NCBI GenBank assembly: GCA_026315105.1
Contig: CM048745.1
Coordinates: forward strand, 761,648,506 to 761,712,505
Length of the DNA: 64,000 bases
From: Locusta migratoria
Taxonomy: Eukaryota; Arthropoda; Insecta; Orthoptera; Acrididae
Direction: 5' to 3'
The position numbers and the translations under genes are program-made. Position 1 is the first letter of the stretch; each line of letters starts with the position of its first letter. The notes under the pieces are model-generated. The model was given only the letters and a program-made list of their open reading frames with translations. It searched no databases and was not told where the DNA came from. Positions 1 to 9,780 of this stretch are shown piece by piece.

Positions 1-115
1 CCACTTTTCCGTGGCCTGCTATCGCAATTTGCATTACATGATCCTACCTATAAGTTAATATACATAATCTAAAGAATGACTAGAGTCGCAGCAGCGGCAA
101 TAAAAGACCAGCGAC
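1..115. other. Partial spacer B left of unit 1
   Basis: This is the right-hand end of a spacer B whose own tRNA-Pro lies outside the window. It contains an ATTTGCAT octamer at 27..34 and the T4 stop for the unit 1 tRNA-Gln (complement of 102..105). No gene is seen. Confidence 0.95.
102..105 (-). terminator. Pol III T4 terminator of unit 1 tRNA-Gln
   Basis: TTTT on the minus strand begins 11 bases past the discriminator. The same spacing is kept in all 60 units, implying an 11-15 base 3' trailer. Confidence 0.85.
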
Positions 116-126
116 AGGTTCCACCG

Positions 127-137
127 AGACTCGAACT
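127..137 (-). promoter_or_regulatory. B box of tRNA-Gln (unit 1)
   Basis: AGTTCGAGTCT, tRNA positions 52-62, contains the GTTCRANNC core. Most other units read A instead of G at position 59. Confidence 0.85.
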
Positions 138-169
138 CGGATCGCTGGATTCAAAGTCCAGAGTGCTAA

Positions 170-180
170 CCATTACACCA
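170..180 (-). promoter_or_regulatory. A box of tRNA-Gln (unit 1)
   Basis: TGGTGTAATGG, tRNA bases 8-18, is the internal TFIIIC contact expected in a type 2 Pol III gene. In unit 3 it is changed by T13C. Confidence 0.8.
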
Positions 181-187
181 TGGAACC

Positions 188-689
188 TGACGGCCGTACG
201 GCTTCTGAATAACGGTACTCAGTCTCGTGCAGTACATTACTGACCTCCTTAGTACAATACACTAGAGAATTCTAAGCAAAATTTGCGACAAAATCACGAT
301 AAACGAAGTGGCCATATTTGTAGAGCAGATGGAATACTATAGATTCGCTTGCAGCACGAGTCTTCACTTGTTTTTCGTAAAAAAGGTGTTGGTATCTCAG
401 CAAAATAGGATGACATGTCAAAAGGAAGGAAGAAATGTCAGTCTGCTCACATTACAATATGCAGCCAAGTATGTGTCAAATGGCGACAGTTGTACTTTAC
501 GGGAACGCAGTGCTCTCACAGATTTGACAGAGATTTTTCACATTTTTCAGCAATGCTGCCAGAATGGCTGCCTGTATGGTTGTTGTCTAAACGAAACCCG
601 TTACAGTAGACAGTCGACATACGATTCCGTAGCTAGCAAGCACGGTACGAGCAAAGCTAGTAATGCTGTGCAGAAAACAACGCTCGAGC
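188..689. other. Spacer A, divergent intergenic region between tRNA-Gln and tRNA-Pro
   Basis: 502 bp upstream of both tRNA genes; every unit has the equivalent. A perfect 10-bp palindrome GCCGTACGGC lies at 193..202, six bases upstream of tRNA-Gln. It is broken by single changes in units 2, 11, 21, 23, 29, 30, 31, 34 and 39, so it is not strictly required. A poly-A tract of six A's (five in units 12-15, 23 and 27) follows a T5 run. I see no TATA box at a convincing distance, no further tRNA, and no believable coding region. The open frames here start at GTG, run into tRNA-Pro and shift with the poly-A length. Confidence 0.9.
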
Positions 690-696
690 GGCCTGT

Positions 697-707
697 TGGT
701 CTAGGGG
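697..707 (+). promoter_or_regulatory. A box of tRNA-Pro (unit 1)
   Basis: TGGTCTAGGGG, tRNA bases 8-18. In units 5 and 23 base 11 changes from T to A inside this box. Confidence 0.8.
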
Positions 708-739
708 TATGATTCCTGCTTTGGGTGCAGGAGGTCCCG

Positions 740-750
740 GGTTCAAATCC
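740..750 (+). promoter_or_regulatory. B box of tRNA-Pro (unit 1)
   Basis: GGTTCAAATCC fits the B-box consensus GGTTCRANNCC exactly. The box is hit by C56T in unit 32 and removed by the deletion in unit 18. Confidence 0.9.
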
Positions 751-761
751 CGGACAGGCCC

Positions 762-1181
762 TACTTTTCGCTCTCGCCGCTTTGGCAGATTTTCTGGTCT
801 CTAAAAGTATCCCACGGTGAAAACACGATGCTTGTCCGGCGCTGCAACAAAGATGCTGCCAACCGAATGACGTGAAACATGTCTGATGGGACACGTTGCA
901 TTTGTTTACTTCTTTGTCGACATCATCACCTGCACTGCATGTTGAGCTCACGTCGTTTCCAAAGAGCAGCATGCTCAAAGTACGACTCAGCCTGCCCTCT
1001 CGCATTTGGAAAACGTCTTTTTCGCTATTAACACCAGTAGCGAAAGCATGGACACTGGGAGGATGCCCACTTTTCCGTGGCCTGCTATCGCAATTTGCAT
1101 TACATGATCCTACCTATAAGTTAATATACATAATCTAAAGAATGACTAGAGTCGCAGCAGCGGCAATAAAAGACCAGCGAC
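762..1181. other. Spacer B, convergent intergenic region between tRNA-Pro and the next tRNA-Gln
   Basis: 420 bp, equivalent in every unit apart from units 18 and 35. It holds the T4 stops of both convergent genes at its two edges and a T5 run at 1018..1022 that could act as a second stop for tRNA-Pro (changed to TTTAT in units 15 and 18). An ATTTGCAT octamer lies near the right end. The segment around 851..870 (GCTGCAACAAAG then GCTGCC) is where several rearrangements in the array break. No further RNA gene or credible coding sequence is seen. Confidence 0.9.
765..768 (+). terminator. Pol III T4 terminator of unit 1 tRNA-Pro
   Basis: TTTT begins four bases past the 3' end. It is present in all units except 18 (deleted) and 28, 30 and 35 (changed to TTCT). 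Confidence 0.88.
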
Positions 1182-1253
1182 AGGTTCCACCGAGATTCGA
1201 ACTCGGATCGCTGGATTCAAAGTCCAGAGTGCTAACCATTACACCATGGAACC
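1182..1253 (-). tRNA. tRNA-Gln-TTG: tRNA-Gln (TTG), unit 2, consensus copy
   Basis: Reads as the majority sequence, with A59 in the T loop. T4 stop at 1168..1171. The palindrome just upstream is broken (GGCC to GCCC), as in units 21 and 23. Confidence 0.97.
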
Positions 1254-1755
1254 TGACGCCCGTACGGCTTCTGAATAACGGTACTCAGTCTCGTGCAGTA
1301 CATTACTGACATCCTTAGTACAATACACTAGAGAATTCTAAGCAAAATTTGCGACAAAATCACGATAAACGAAGTGGCCATTTTTGTAGAGCAGATGGAA
1401 TACTATAGATTCGCTTGCAGCACGAGTCTTCACTTGTTTTTCGTAAAAAAGGTGTTGGTATCTCAGCAAAATAGGATGACATGTCAAAAGGAAGGAAGAA
1501 ATGTCAGTCTGCTCACATTACAATATGCAGCGAAGTATGTGTCAAATGGCGACAGTTGTACTTTACGGGAACGCAGTGCTCTCACAGATTTGACAGAGAT
1601 TTTTCACATTTTTCAGCAATGCTGCCAGAATGGCTGCCTGTATGGTTGTTGTCTAAACGAAACCCGTTACAGTAGACAGTCGACATACGATTCCGTAGCT
1701 AGCAAGCACGGTACGAGCAAAGCTAGTGCTGCTGTGCAGAAAACAACGCTCGAGC

Positions 1756-1827
1756 GGCCTGTTGGTCTAGGGGTATGATTCCTGCTTTGGGTGCAGGAGG
1801 TCCCGGGTTCAAATCCCGGACAGGCCC
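1756..1827 (+). tRNA. tRNA-Pro-TGG: tRNA-Pro (TGG), unit 2
   Basis: Consensus body. T4 stop at 1831..1834. The upstream spacer has CCATTTTTG where other units read CCATATTTG. Confidence 0.97.
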
Positions 1828-2247
1828 TACTTTTCGCTCTCGCCGCTTTGGCAGATTTTCTGGTCTCTAAAAGTATCCCACGGTGAAAACACGATGCTTG
1901 TCCGGCGCTGCAACAAAGATGCTGCCAACCGAATGACGTGAAACATGTCTGATGGGACACGTTGCATTTGTTTACTTCTTTGTCGACATCATCACCTGCA
2001 CTGCATGTTGAGCTCACGTCGTTTCCAAAGAGCAGCATGCTCAAAGTACGACTCAGCCTGCCCTCTCGCATTTGGAAAACGTCTTTTTCGCTATTAACAC
2101 CAGTAGCGAAAGCATGGACACTGGGAGGATGCCCACTTTTCCGTGGCCTGCTATCGCAATTTGCATTACATGATCCTACCTATAAGTTAATATACATAAT
2201 CTAAAGAATGACTAGAGTCGCAGCAGCGGCAATAAAAGACCAGCGAC

Positions 2248-2319
2248 AGGTTCCACCGAGACTCGAACTCGGATCGCTGGATTCAAAGTCCAGAGTGCTA
2301 ACCATTGCACCATGGAACC
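2248..2319 (-). tRNA. tRNA-Gln-TTG: tRNA-Gln (TTG), unit 3, T13C and A59G
   Basis: Two changes from consensus: T13C (complement of 2307), which turns the 13-22 T-G wobble into a C-G pair, and A59G in the T loop. Both are compatible with folding. T4 stop at 2234..2237. Confidence 0.95.
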
Positions 2320-2821
2320 TGACGGCCGTACGGCTTCTGAATAACGGTACTCAGTCTCGTGCAGTACATTACTGACCTCCTTAGTACAATACACTAGAGA
2401 ATTCTAAGCAAAATTTGCGACAAAATCACGATAAACGAAGTGGCCATATTTGTAGAGCAGATGGAATACTATAGATTCGCTTGCAGCACGAGTCTTCACT
2501 TGTTTTTCGTAAAAAAGGTGTTGGTATCTCAGCAAAATAGGATGACATGTCAAAAGGAAGGAAGAAATGTCAGTCTGCTCACATTACAATATGCAGCGAA
2601 GTATGTGTCAAATGGCGACAGTTGTACTTTACGGGAACGCAGTGCTCTCACAGATTTGACAGAGATTTTTCACATTTTTCAGCAATGCTGCCAGAATGGC
2701 TGCCTGTATGGTTGTTGTCTAAACGAAACCCGTTACAGTAGACAGTCGACATACGATTCCGTAGCTAGCAAGCACGGTACGAGCAAAGCTAGTGCTGCTG
2801 TGCAGAAAACAACGCTCGAGC

Positions 2822-2893
2822 GGCCTGTTGGTCTAGGGGTATGATTCCTGCTTTGGGTGCAGGAGGTCCCGGGTTCAAATCCCGGACAGGCCC
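2822..2893 (+). tRNA. tRNA-Pro-TGG: tRNA-Pro (TGG), unit 3
   Basis: Consensus body; T4 stop at 2897..2900. Confidence 0.97.
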
Positions 2894-3313
2894 TACTTTT
2901 CGCTCTCGCCGCTTTGGCAGATTTTCTGGTCTCTAAAAGTATCCCACGGTGAAAACACGATGCTTGTCCGGCGCTGCAACAAAGATGCTGCCAACCGAAT
3001 GACGTGAAACATGTCTGATGGGACACGTTGCATTTGTTTACTTCTTTGTCGACATCATCACCTGCACTGCATGTTGAGCTCACGTCGTTTCCAAAGAGCA
3101 GCATGCTCAAAGTACGACTCAGCCTGCCCTCTCGCATTTGGAAAACGTCTTTTTCGCTATTAACACCAGTAGCGAAAGCATGGACACTGGGAGGATGCCC
3201 ACTTTTCCGTGGCCTGCTATCGCAATTTGCATTACATGATCCTACCTATAAGTTAATATACATAATCTAAAGAATGACTAGAGTCGCAGCAGCGGCAATA
3301 AAAGACCAGCGAC

Positions 3314-3385
3314 AGGTTCCACCGAGATTCGAACTCGGATCGCTGGATTCAAAGTCCAGAGTGCTAACCATTACACCATGGAACC
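3314..3385 (-). tRNA. tRNA-Gln-TTG: tRNA-Gln (TTG), unit 4
   Basis: Consensus body; T4 stop at 3300..3303. Confidence 0.97.
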
Positions 3386-3887
3386 TGACGGCCGTACGGC
3401 TTCTGAATAACGGTACTCAGTCTCGTGCAGTACATTACTGACCTCCTTAGTACAATACACTAGAGAATTCTAAGCAAAATTTGCGACAAAATCACGATAA
3501 ACGAAGTGGCCATATTTGTAGAGCAGATGGAATACTATAGATTCGCTTGCAGCACGAGTCTTCACTTGTTTTTCGTAAAAAAGGTGTTGGTATCTCAGCA
3601 AAATAGGATGACATGTCAAAAGGAAGGAAGAAATGTCAGTCTGCTCACATTACAATATGCAGCGAAGTATGTGTCAAATGGCGACAGTTGTACTTTACGG
3701 GAACGCAGTGCTCTCACAGATTTGACAGAGATTTTTCACATTTTTCAGCAATGCTGCCAGAATGGCTGCCTGTATGGTTGTTGTCTAAACGAAACCCGTT
3801 ACAGTAGACAGTCGACATACGATTCCGTAGCTAGCAAGCACGGTACGAGCAAAGCTAGTGCTGCTGTGCAGAAAACAACGCTCGAGC

Positions 3888-3959
3888 GGCCTGTTGGTCT
3901 AGGGGTATGATTCCTGCTTTGGGTGCAGGAGGTCCCGGGTTCAAATCCCGGACAGGCCC
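3888..3959 (+). tRNA. tRNA-Pro-TGG: tRNA-Pro (TGG), unit 4
   Basis: Consensus body; T4 stop at 3963..3966. From here most units have GATTTGCTGG rather than GATTTTCTGG in spacer B. Confidence 0.97.
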
Positions 3960-4379
3960 TACTTTTCGCTCTCGCCGCTTTGGCAGATTTGCTGGTCTCT
4001 AAAAGTATCCCACGGTGAAAACACGATGCTTGTCCGGCGCTGCAACAAAGATGCTGCCAACCGAATGACGTGAAACATGTCTGATGGGACACGTTGCATT
4101 TGTTTACTTCTTTGTCGACATCATCACCTGCACTGCATGTTGAGCTCACGTCGTTTCCAAAGAGCAGCATGCTCAAAGTACGACTCAGCCTGCCCTCTCG
4201 CATTTGGAAAACGTCTTTTTCGCTATTAACACCAGTAGCGAAAGCATGGACACTGGGAGGATGCCCACTTTTCCGTGGCCTGCTATCGCAATTTGCATTA
4301 CATGATCCTACCTATAAGTTAATATACATAATCTAAAGAATGACTAGAGTCGCAGCAGCGGCAATAAAAGACCAGCGAC

Positions 4380-4451
4380 AGGTTCCACCGAGTCTCGAAC
4401 TCGGATCGCTGGATTCAAAGTCCAGAGTGCTAACCATTACACCATGGAACC
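4380..4451 (-). tRNA. tRNA-Gln-TTG: tRNA-Gln (TTG), unit 5, A59G and T60A
   Basis: T-loop positions 59 and 60 (complement of 4394 and 4393) read GA instead of AT. The T stem still pairs. T4 stop at 4366..4369. Confidence 0.95.
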
Positions 4452-4953
4452 TGACGGCCGTACGGCTTCTGAATAACGGTACTCAGTCTCGTGCAGTACA
4501 TTACTGACCTCCTTAGTACAATACACTAGAGAATTCTAAGCAAAATTTGCGACAAAATCACGATAAACGAAGTGGCCATATTTGTAGAGCAGATGGAATA
4601 CTATAGATTCGCTTGCAGCACGAGTCTTCACTTGTTTTTCGTAAAAAAGGTGTTGGTATCTCAGCAAAATAGGATGACATGTCAAAAGGAAGGAAGAAAT
4701 GTCAGTCTGCTCACATTACAATATGCAGCGAAGTATGTGTCAAATGGCGACAGTTGTACTTTACGGGAACGCAGTGCTCTCACAGATTTGACAGAGATTT
4801 TTCACATTTTTCAGCAATGCTGCCAGAATGGCTGCCTGTATGGTTGTTGTCTAAACGAAACCCGTTACAGTAGACAGTCGACATACGATTCCGTAGCTAG
4901 CAAGCACGGTACGAGCAAAGCTAGTGCTGCTGTGCAGAAAACAACGCTCGAGC

Positions 4954-5025
4954 GGCCTGTTGGACTAGGGGTATGATTCCTGCTTTGGGTGCAGGAGGTC
5001 CCGGGTTCAAATCCCGGACAGGCCC
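4954..5025 (+). tRNA. tRNA-Pro-TGG: tRNA-Pro (TGG), unit 5, D-stem T11A
   Basis: T11A at 4964 replaces the T11-A24 pair of an already short 3-bp D stem with A-A and alters the A box. The same change is in unit 23. T4 stop at 5029..5032. Confidence 0.92.
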
Positions 5026-5445
5026 TACTTTTCGCTCTCGCCGCTTTGGCAGATTTGCTGGTCTCTAAAAGTATCCCACGGTGAAAACACGATGCTTGTC
5101 CGGCGCTGCAACAAAGATGCTGCCAACCGAATGACGTGAAACATGTCTGATGGGACACGTTGCATTTGTTTACTTCTTTGTCGACATCATCACCCGCACT
5201 GCATGTTCAGCTCACGTCGTTTCCAAAGAGCAGCATGCTCAAAGTACGACTCAGCCTGCCCTCTCGCATTTGGAAAACGTCTTTTTCGCTATTAACACCA
5301 GTAGCGAAAGCACGGACACTGGGAGGATGCCCACTTTTCCGTGGCCTGCTATCGCAATTTGCATTACATGATCCTACCTATAAGTTAATATACATAATCT
5401 AAAGAATGACTAGAGTCGCAGCAGCGGCAATAAAAGACCAGCGAC

Positions 5446-5517
5446 AGGTTCCACCGAGATTCGAACTCGGATCGCTGGATTCAAAGTCCAGAGTGCTAAC
5501 CATTACACCATGGAACC
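5446..5517 (-). tRNA. tRNA-Gln-TTG: tRNA-Gln (TTG), unit 6
   Basis: Consensus body; T4 stop at 5432..5435. Confidence 0.97.
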
Positions 5518-6019
5518 TGACGGCCGTACGGCTTCTGAATAACGGTACTCAGTCTCGTGCAGTACATTACTGACCTCCTTAGTACAATACACTAGAGAAT
5601 TCTAAGCCAAATTTGCGACAAAATCACGATAAACGAAGTGGCCATATTTGTAGAGCAGATGGAATACTATAGATTCGCTTGCAGCACGAGTCTTCACTTG
5701 TTTTTCGTAAAAAAGGTGTTGGTATCTCAGCAAAATAGGATGACATGTCAAAAGGAAGGAAGAAATGTCAGTCTGCTCACATTACAATATGCAGCGAAGT
5801 ATGTGTCAAATGGCGACAGTTGTACTTTACGGGAACGCAGTGCTCTCACAGATTTGACAGAGATTTTTCACATTTTTCAGCAATGCTGCCAGAATGGCTG
5901 CCTGTATGGTTGTTGTCTAAACGAAACCCGTTACAGTAGACAGTCGACATACGATTCCGTAGCTAGCAAGCACGGTACGAGCAAAGCTAGTGCTGCTGTG
6001 CAGAAAACAACGCTCGAGC

Positions 6020-6091
6020 GGCCTGTTGGTCTAGGGGTATGATTCCTGCTTTGGGTGCAGGAGGTCCCGGGTTCAAATCCCGGACAGGCCA
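6020..6091 (+). tRNA. tRNA-Pro-TGG: tRNA-Pro (TGG), unit 6, discriminator C73A
   Basis: The discriminator at 6091 is A instead of C, the only such copy in the window. Eukaryotic tRNA-Pro normally carries C73 and bacterial tRNA-Pro A73, so recognition by prolyl-tRNA synthetase could be altered. T4 stop at 6095..6098. Confidence 0.93.
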
Positions 6092-6511
6092 TACTTTTCG
6101 CTCTCGCCGCTTTGGCAGATTTGCTGGTCTCTAAAAGTATCCCACGGTGAAAACACGATGCTTGTCCGGCGCTGCAACAAAGATGCTGCCAACCGAATGA
6201 CGTGAAACATGTCTGATGGGACACGTTGCATTTGTTTACTTCTTTGTCGACATCATCACCCGCACTGCATGTTCAGCTCACGTCGTTTCCAAAGAGCAGC
6301 ATGCTCAAAGTACGACTCAGCCTGCCCTCTCGCATTTGGAAAACGTCTTTTTCGCTATTAACACCAGTAGCGAAAGCACGGACACTGGGAGGATGCCCAC
6401 TTTTCCGTGGCCTGCTATCGCAATTTGCATTACATGATCCTACCTATAAGTTAATATACATAATCTAAAGAATGACTAGAGTCGCAGCAGCGGCAATAAA
6501 AGACCAGCGAC

Positions 6512-6583
6512 AGGTTCCACCGAGATTCGAACTCGGATCGCTGGATTCAAAGTCCAGAGTGCTAACCATTACACCATGGAACC
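6512..6583 (-). tRNA. tRNA-Gln-TTG: tRNA-Gln (TTG), unit 7
   Basis: Consensus body; T4 stop at 6498..6501. Confidence 0.97.
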
Positions 6584-7085
6584 TGACGGCCGTACGGCTT
6601 CTGAATAACGGTACTCAGTCTCGTGCAGTACATTACTGACATCCTTAGTACAATACACTAGAGAATTCTAAGCAAAATTTGCGACAAAATCACGATAAAC
6701 GAAGTGGCCATATTTGTAGAGCAGATGGAATACTATAGATTCGCTTGCAGCACGAGTCTTCACTTGTTTTTCGTAAAAAAGGTGTTGGTATCTCAGCAAA
6801 ATAGGATGACATGTCAAAAGGAAGGAAGAAATGTCAGTCTGCTCACATTACAATATGCAGCGAAGTATGTGTCAAATGGCGACAGTTGTACTTTACGGGA
6901 ACGCAGTGCTCTCACAGATTTGACAGAGATTTTTCACATTTTTCAGCAATGCTGCCAGAATGGCTGCCTGTATGGTTGTTGTCTAAACGAAACCCGTTAC
7001 AGTAGACAGTCGACATACGATTCCGTAGCTAGCAAGCACGGTACGAGCAAAGCTAGTGCTGCTGTGCAGAAAACAACGCTCGAGC

Positions 7086-7157
7086 GGCCTGTTGGTCTAG
7101 GGGTATGATTCCTGCTTTGGGTGCAGGAGGTCCTGGGTTCAAATCCCGGACAGGCCC
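7086..7157 (+). tRNA. tRNA-Pro-TGG: tRNA-Pro (TGG), unit 7, T-stem C50T
   Basis: C50T at 7134 makes a T-G wobble with G64, probably tolerated. Unique to this unit. T4 stop at 7161..7164. Confidence 0.94.
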
Positions 7158-7577
7158 TACTTTTCGCTCTCGCCGCTTTGGCAGATTTGCTGGTCTCTAA
7201 AAGTATCCCACGGTGAAAACACGATGCTTGTCCGGCGCTGCAACAAAGATGCTGCCAACCGAATGACGTGAAACATGTCTGATGGGACACGTTGCATTTG
7301 TTTACTTCTTTGTCGACATCATCACCTGCACTGCATGTTCAGCTCACGTCGTTTCCAAAGAGCAGCATGCTCAAAGTACGACTCAGCCTGCCCTCTCGCA
7401 TTTGGAAAACGTCTTTTTCGCTATTAACACCAGTAGCGAAAGCACGGACACTGGGAGGATGCCCACTTTTCCGTGGCCTGCTATCGCAATTTGCATTACA
7501 TGATCCTACCTATAAGTTAATATACATAATCTAAAGAATGACTAGAGTCGCAGCAGCGGCAATAAAAGACCAGCGAC

Positions 7578-7649
7578 AGGTTCCACCGAGATTCGAACTC
7601 GGATCGCTGGATTCAAAGTCCAGAGTGCTAACCATTACACCATGGAACC
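7578..7649 (-). tRNA. tRNA-Gln-TTG: tRNA-Gln (TTG), unit 8
   Basis: Consensus body; T4 stop at 7564..7567. Confidence 0.97.
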
Positions 7650-8151
7650 TGACGGCCGTACGGCTTCTGAATAACGGTACTCAGTCTCGTGCAGTACATT
7701 ACTGACATCCTTAGTACAATACACTAGAGAATTCTAAGCAAAATTTGCGACAAAATCACGATAAACGAAGTGGCCATATTTGTAGAGCAGATGGAATACT
7801 ATAGATTCGCTTGCAGCACGAGTCTTCACTTGTTTTTCGTAAAAAAGGTGTTGGTATCTCAGCAAAATAGGATGACATGTCAAAAGGAAGGAAGAAATGT
7901 CAGTCTGCTCACATTACAATATGCAGCGAAGTATGTGTCAAATGGCGACAGTTGTACTTTACGGGAACGCAGTGCTCTCACAGATTTGACAGAGATTTTT
8001 CACATTTTTCAGCAATGCTGCCAGAATGGCTGCCTGTATGGTTGTTGTCTAAACGAAACCCGTTACAGTAGACAGTCGACATACGATTCCGTAGCTAGCA
8101 AGCACGGTACGAGCAAAGCTAGTGCTGCTGTGCAGAAAACAACGCTCGAGC

Positions 8152-8223
8152 GGCCTGTTGGTCTAGGGGTATGATTCCTGCTTTGGGTGCAGGAGGTCCC
8201 GGGTTCAAATCCCGGACAGGCCC
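8152..8223 (+). tRNA. tRNA-Pro-TGG: tRNA-Pro (TGG), unit 8
   Basis: Consensus body; T4 stop at 8227..8230. The following spacer B has lost one base near 8507 (unit length 1065). Confidence 0.97.
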
Positions 8224-8642
8224 TACTTTTCGCTCTCGCCGCTTTGGCAGATTTGCTGGTCTCTAAAAGTATCCCACGGTGAAAACACGATGCTTGTCCG
8301 GCGCTGCAACAAAGATGCTGCCAACCGAATGACGTGAAACATGTCTGATGGGACACGTTGCATTTGTTTACTTCTTTGTCGACATCATCACCTGCACTGC
8401 ATGTTCAGCTCACGTCGTTTCCAAAGAGCAGCATGCTCAAAGTACGACTCAGCCTGCCCTCTCGCATTTGGAAAACGTCTTTTTCGCTATTAACACCAGT
8501 AGCGAAACACGGACACTGGGAGGATGCCCACTTTTCCGTGGCCTGCTATCGCAATTTGCATTACATGATCCTACCTATAATTTAATATACATAATCTAAA
8601 GAATGACTAGAGTCGCAGCAGCGGCAATAAAAGACCAGCGAC

Positions 8643-8714
8643 AGGTTCCACCGAGATTCGAACTCGGATCGCTGGATTCAAAGTCCAGAGTGCTAACCAT
8701 TACACCATGGAACC
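8643..8714 (-). tRNA. tRNA-Gln-TTG: tRNA-Gln (TTG), unit 9
   Basis: Consensus body; T4 stop at 8629..8632. Confidence 0.97.
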
Positions 8715-9216
8715 TGACGGCCGTACGGCTTCTGAATAACGGTACTCAGTCTCGTGCAGTACATTACTGACATCCTTAGTACAATACACTAGAGAATTCT
8801 AAGCAAAATTTGCGACAAAATCACGATAAACGAAGTGGCCATATTTGTAGAGCAGATGGAATACTATAGATTCGCTTGCAGCACGAGTCTTCACTTGTTT
8901 TTCGTAAAAAAGGTGTTGGTATCTCAGCAAAATAGGATGACATGTCAAAAGGAAGGAAGAAATGTCAGTCTGCTCACATTACAATATGCAGCGAAGTATG
9001 TGTCAAATGGCGACAGTTGTACTTTACGGGAACGCAGTGCTCTCACAGATTTGACAGAGATTTTTCACATTTTTCAGCAATGCTGCCAGAATGGCTGCCT
9101 GTATGGTTGTTGTCTAAACGAAACCCGTTACAGTAGACAGTCGACATACGATTCCGTAGCTAGCAAGCACGGTACGAGCAAAGCTAGTGCTGCTGTGCAG
9201 AAAACAACGCTCGAGC

Positions 9217-9288
9217 GGCCTGTTGGTCTAGGGGTATGATTCCTGCTTTGGGTGCAGGAGGTCCCGGGTTCAAATCCCGGACAGGCCC
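9217..9288 (+). tRNA. tRNA-Pro-TGG: tRNA-Pro (TGG), unit 9
   Basis: Consensus body; T4 stop at 9292..9295. Confidence 0.97.
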
Positions 9289-9708
9289 TACTTTTCGCTC
9301 TCGCCGCTTTGGCAGATTTGCTGGTCTCTAAAAGTATCCCACGGTGAAAACACGATGCTTGTCCGGCGCTGCAACAAAGATGCTGCCAACCGAATGACGT
9401 GAAACATGTCTGATGGGACACGTTGCATTTGTTTACTTCTTTGTCGACATCATCACCTGCACTGCATGTTCAGCTCACGTCGTTTCCAAAGAGCAGCATG
9501 CTCAAAGTACGACTCAGCCTGCCCTCTCGCATTTGGAAAACGTCTTTTTCGCTATTAACACCAGTAGCGAAAGCACGGACACTGGGAGGATGCCCACTTT
9601 TCCGTGGCCTGCTATCGCAATTTGCATTACATGATCCTACCTATAAGTTAATATACATAATCTAAAGAATGACTAGAGTCGCAGCAGCGGCAATAAAAGA
9701 CCAGCGAC

Positions 9709-9780
9709 AGGTTCCACCGAGATTCGAACTCGGATCGCTGGATTCAAAGTCCAGAGTGCTAACCATTACACCATGGAACC
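9709..9780 (-). tRNA. tRNA-Gln-TTG: tRNA-Gln (TTG), unit 10
   Basis: Consensus body; T4 stop at 9695..9698. The upstream flank reads GATTAAC where others have GAATAAC. Confidence 0.97.

Larger units (their letters stand above)
116..187 (-). tRNA. tRNA-Gln-TTG: tRNA-Gln (TTG), unit 1, reference description
   Basis: Cytosolic glutamine tRNA decoding CAA. The 72 bases fold as a cloverleaf: a 7-bp acceptor stem (GGTTCCA with TGGAACC) and discriminator T at 116, a 4-bp D stem, an anticodon stem CTGGA/TCCAG with loop CTTTGAA, and a T stem CCGAG/CTCGG. The anticodon TTG is the complement of 152..154. There is no intron and no encoded CCA. The A box is at 170..180 and the B box at 127..137. This copy has G at T-loop position 59 (complement of 130), where most copies have A; units 3, 5, 20 and 22 share the change, which should not affect pairing. 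It is transcribed leftward, divergently from tRNA-Pro 502 bp away. As I recall, the body matches animal tRNA-Gln of the CTG isoacceptor type apart from the anticodon. Confidence 0.97.
690..761 (+). tRNA. tRNA-Pro-TGG: tRNA-Pro (TGG), unit 1, reference description
   Basis: Cytosolic proline tRNA decoding CCA and, by wobble, other CCN codons. The 72 bases fold as a cloverleaf: acceptor GGCCTGT with ACAGGCC and discriminator C at 761, a 3-bp D stem GTC/GAT, an anticodon stem CCTGC/GCAGG with loop TTTGGGT, and a T stem CCGGG/CCCGG. The anticodon TGG is at 722..724. There is no intron and no encoded CCA. C73 with a G1-C72 pair is the eukaryotic tRNA-Pro pattern; bacterial tRNA-Pro has A73 and C1-G72. 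Compared with the vertebrate and fly tRNA-Pro I recall, the acceptor and anticodon stems differ in both strands, with pairing kept. It is transcribed rightward into spacer B. Confidence 0.97.

Noticed and set aside
27..34. ATTTGCAT octamer as a distal element of a type 3 Pol III or snRNA promoter
   Set aside because: It lies 3' of tRNA-Gln and far from tRNA-Pro, with no recognisable PSE or snRNA nearby. An 8-base match can occur by chance and is then copied by the array.
188..689. A third tRNA or other small RNA gene in the spacers
   Set aside because: I looked for further B-box cores with matching stems on both strands and found none that folds into a cloverleaf.
308..712. Recurrent 134-codon plus-strand open frame in most units
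   Set aside because: It starts at GTG, ends inside tRNA-Pro, changes its N-terminus when the poly-A tract loses one base, and shows no protein family I recognise. Tandem copying keeps any chance frame open in all units.
601..1005. Recurrent minus-strand open frame of 97 or 134 codons
   Set aside because: It is antisense through the whole tRNA-Pro gene, and its length depends on a single G/C variant in spacer B. It is best explained as chance.
896..1138. Plus-strand 80-, 73- and 64-codon frames in the spacers
   Set aside because: They overlap each other in different frames, have no domain, signal or splice context, and single-base indels in units 8, 35 and 58 alter them without sign of selection.
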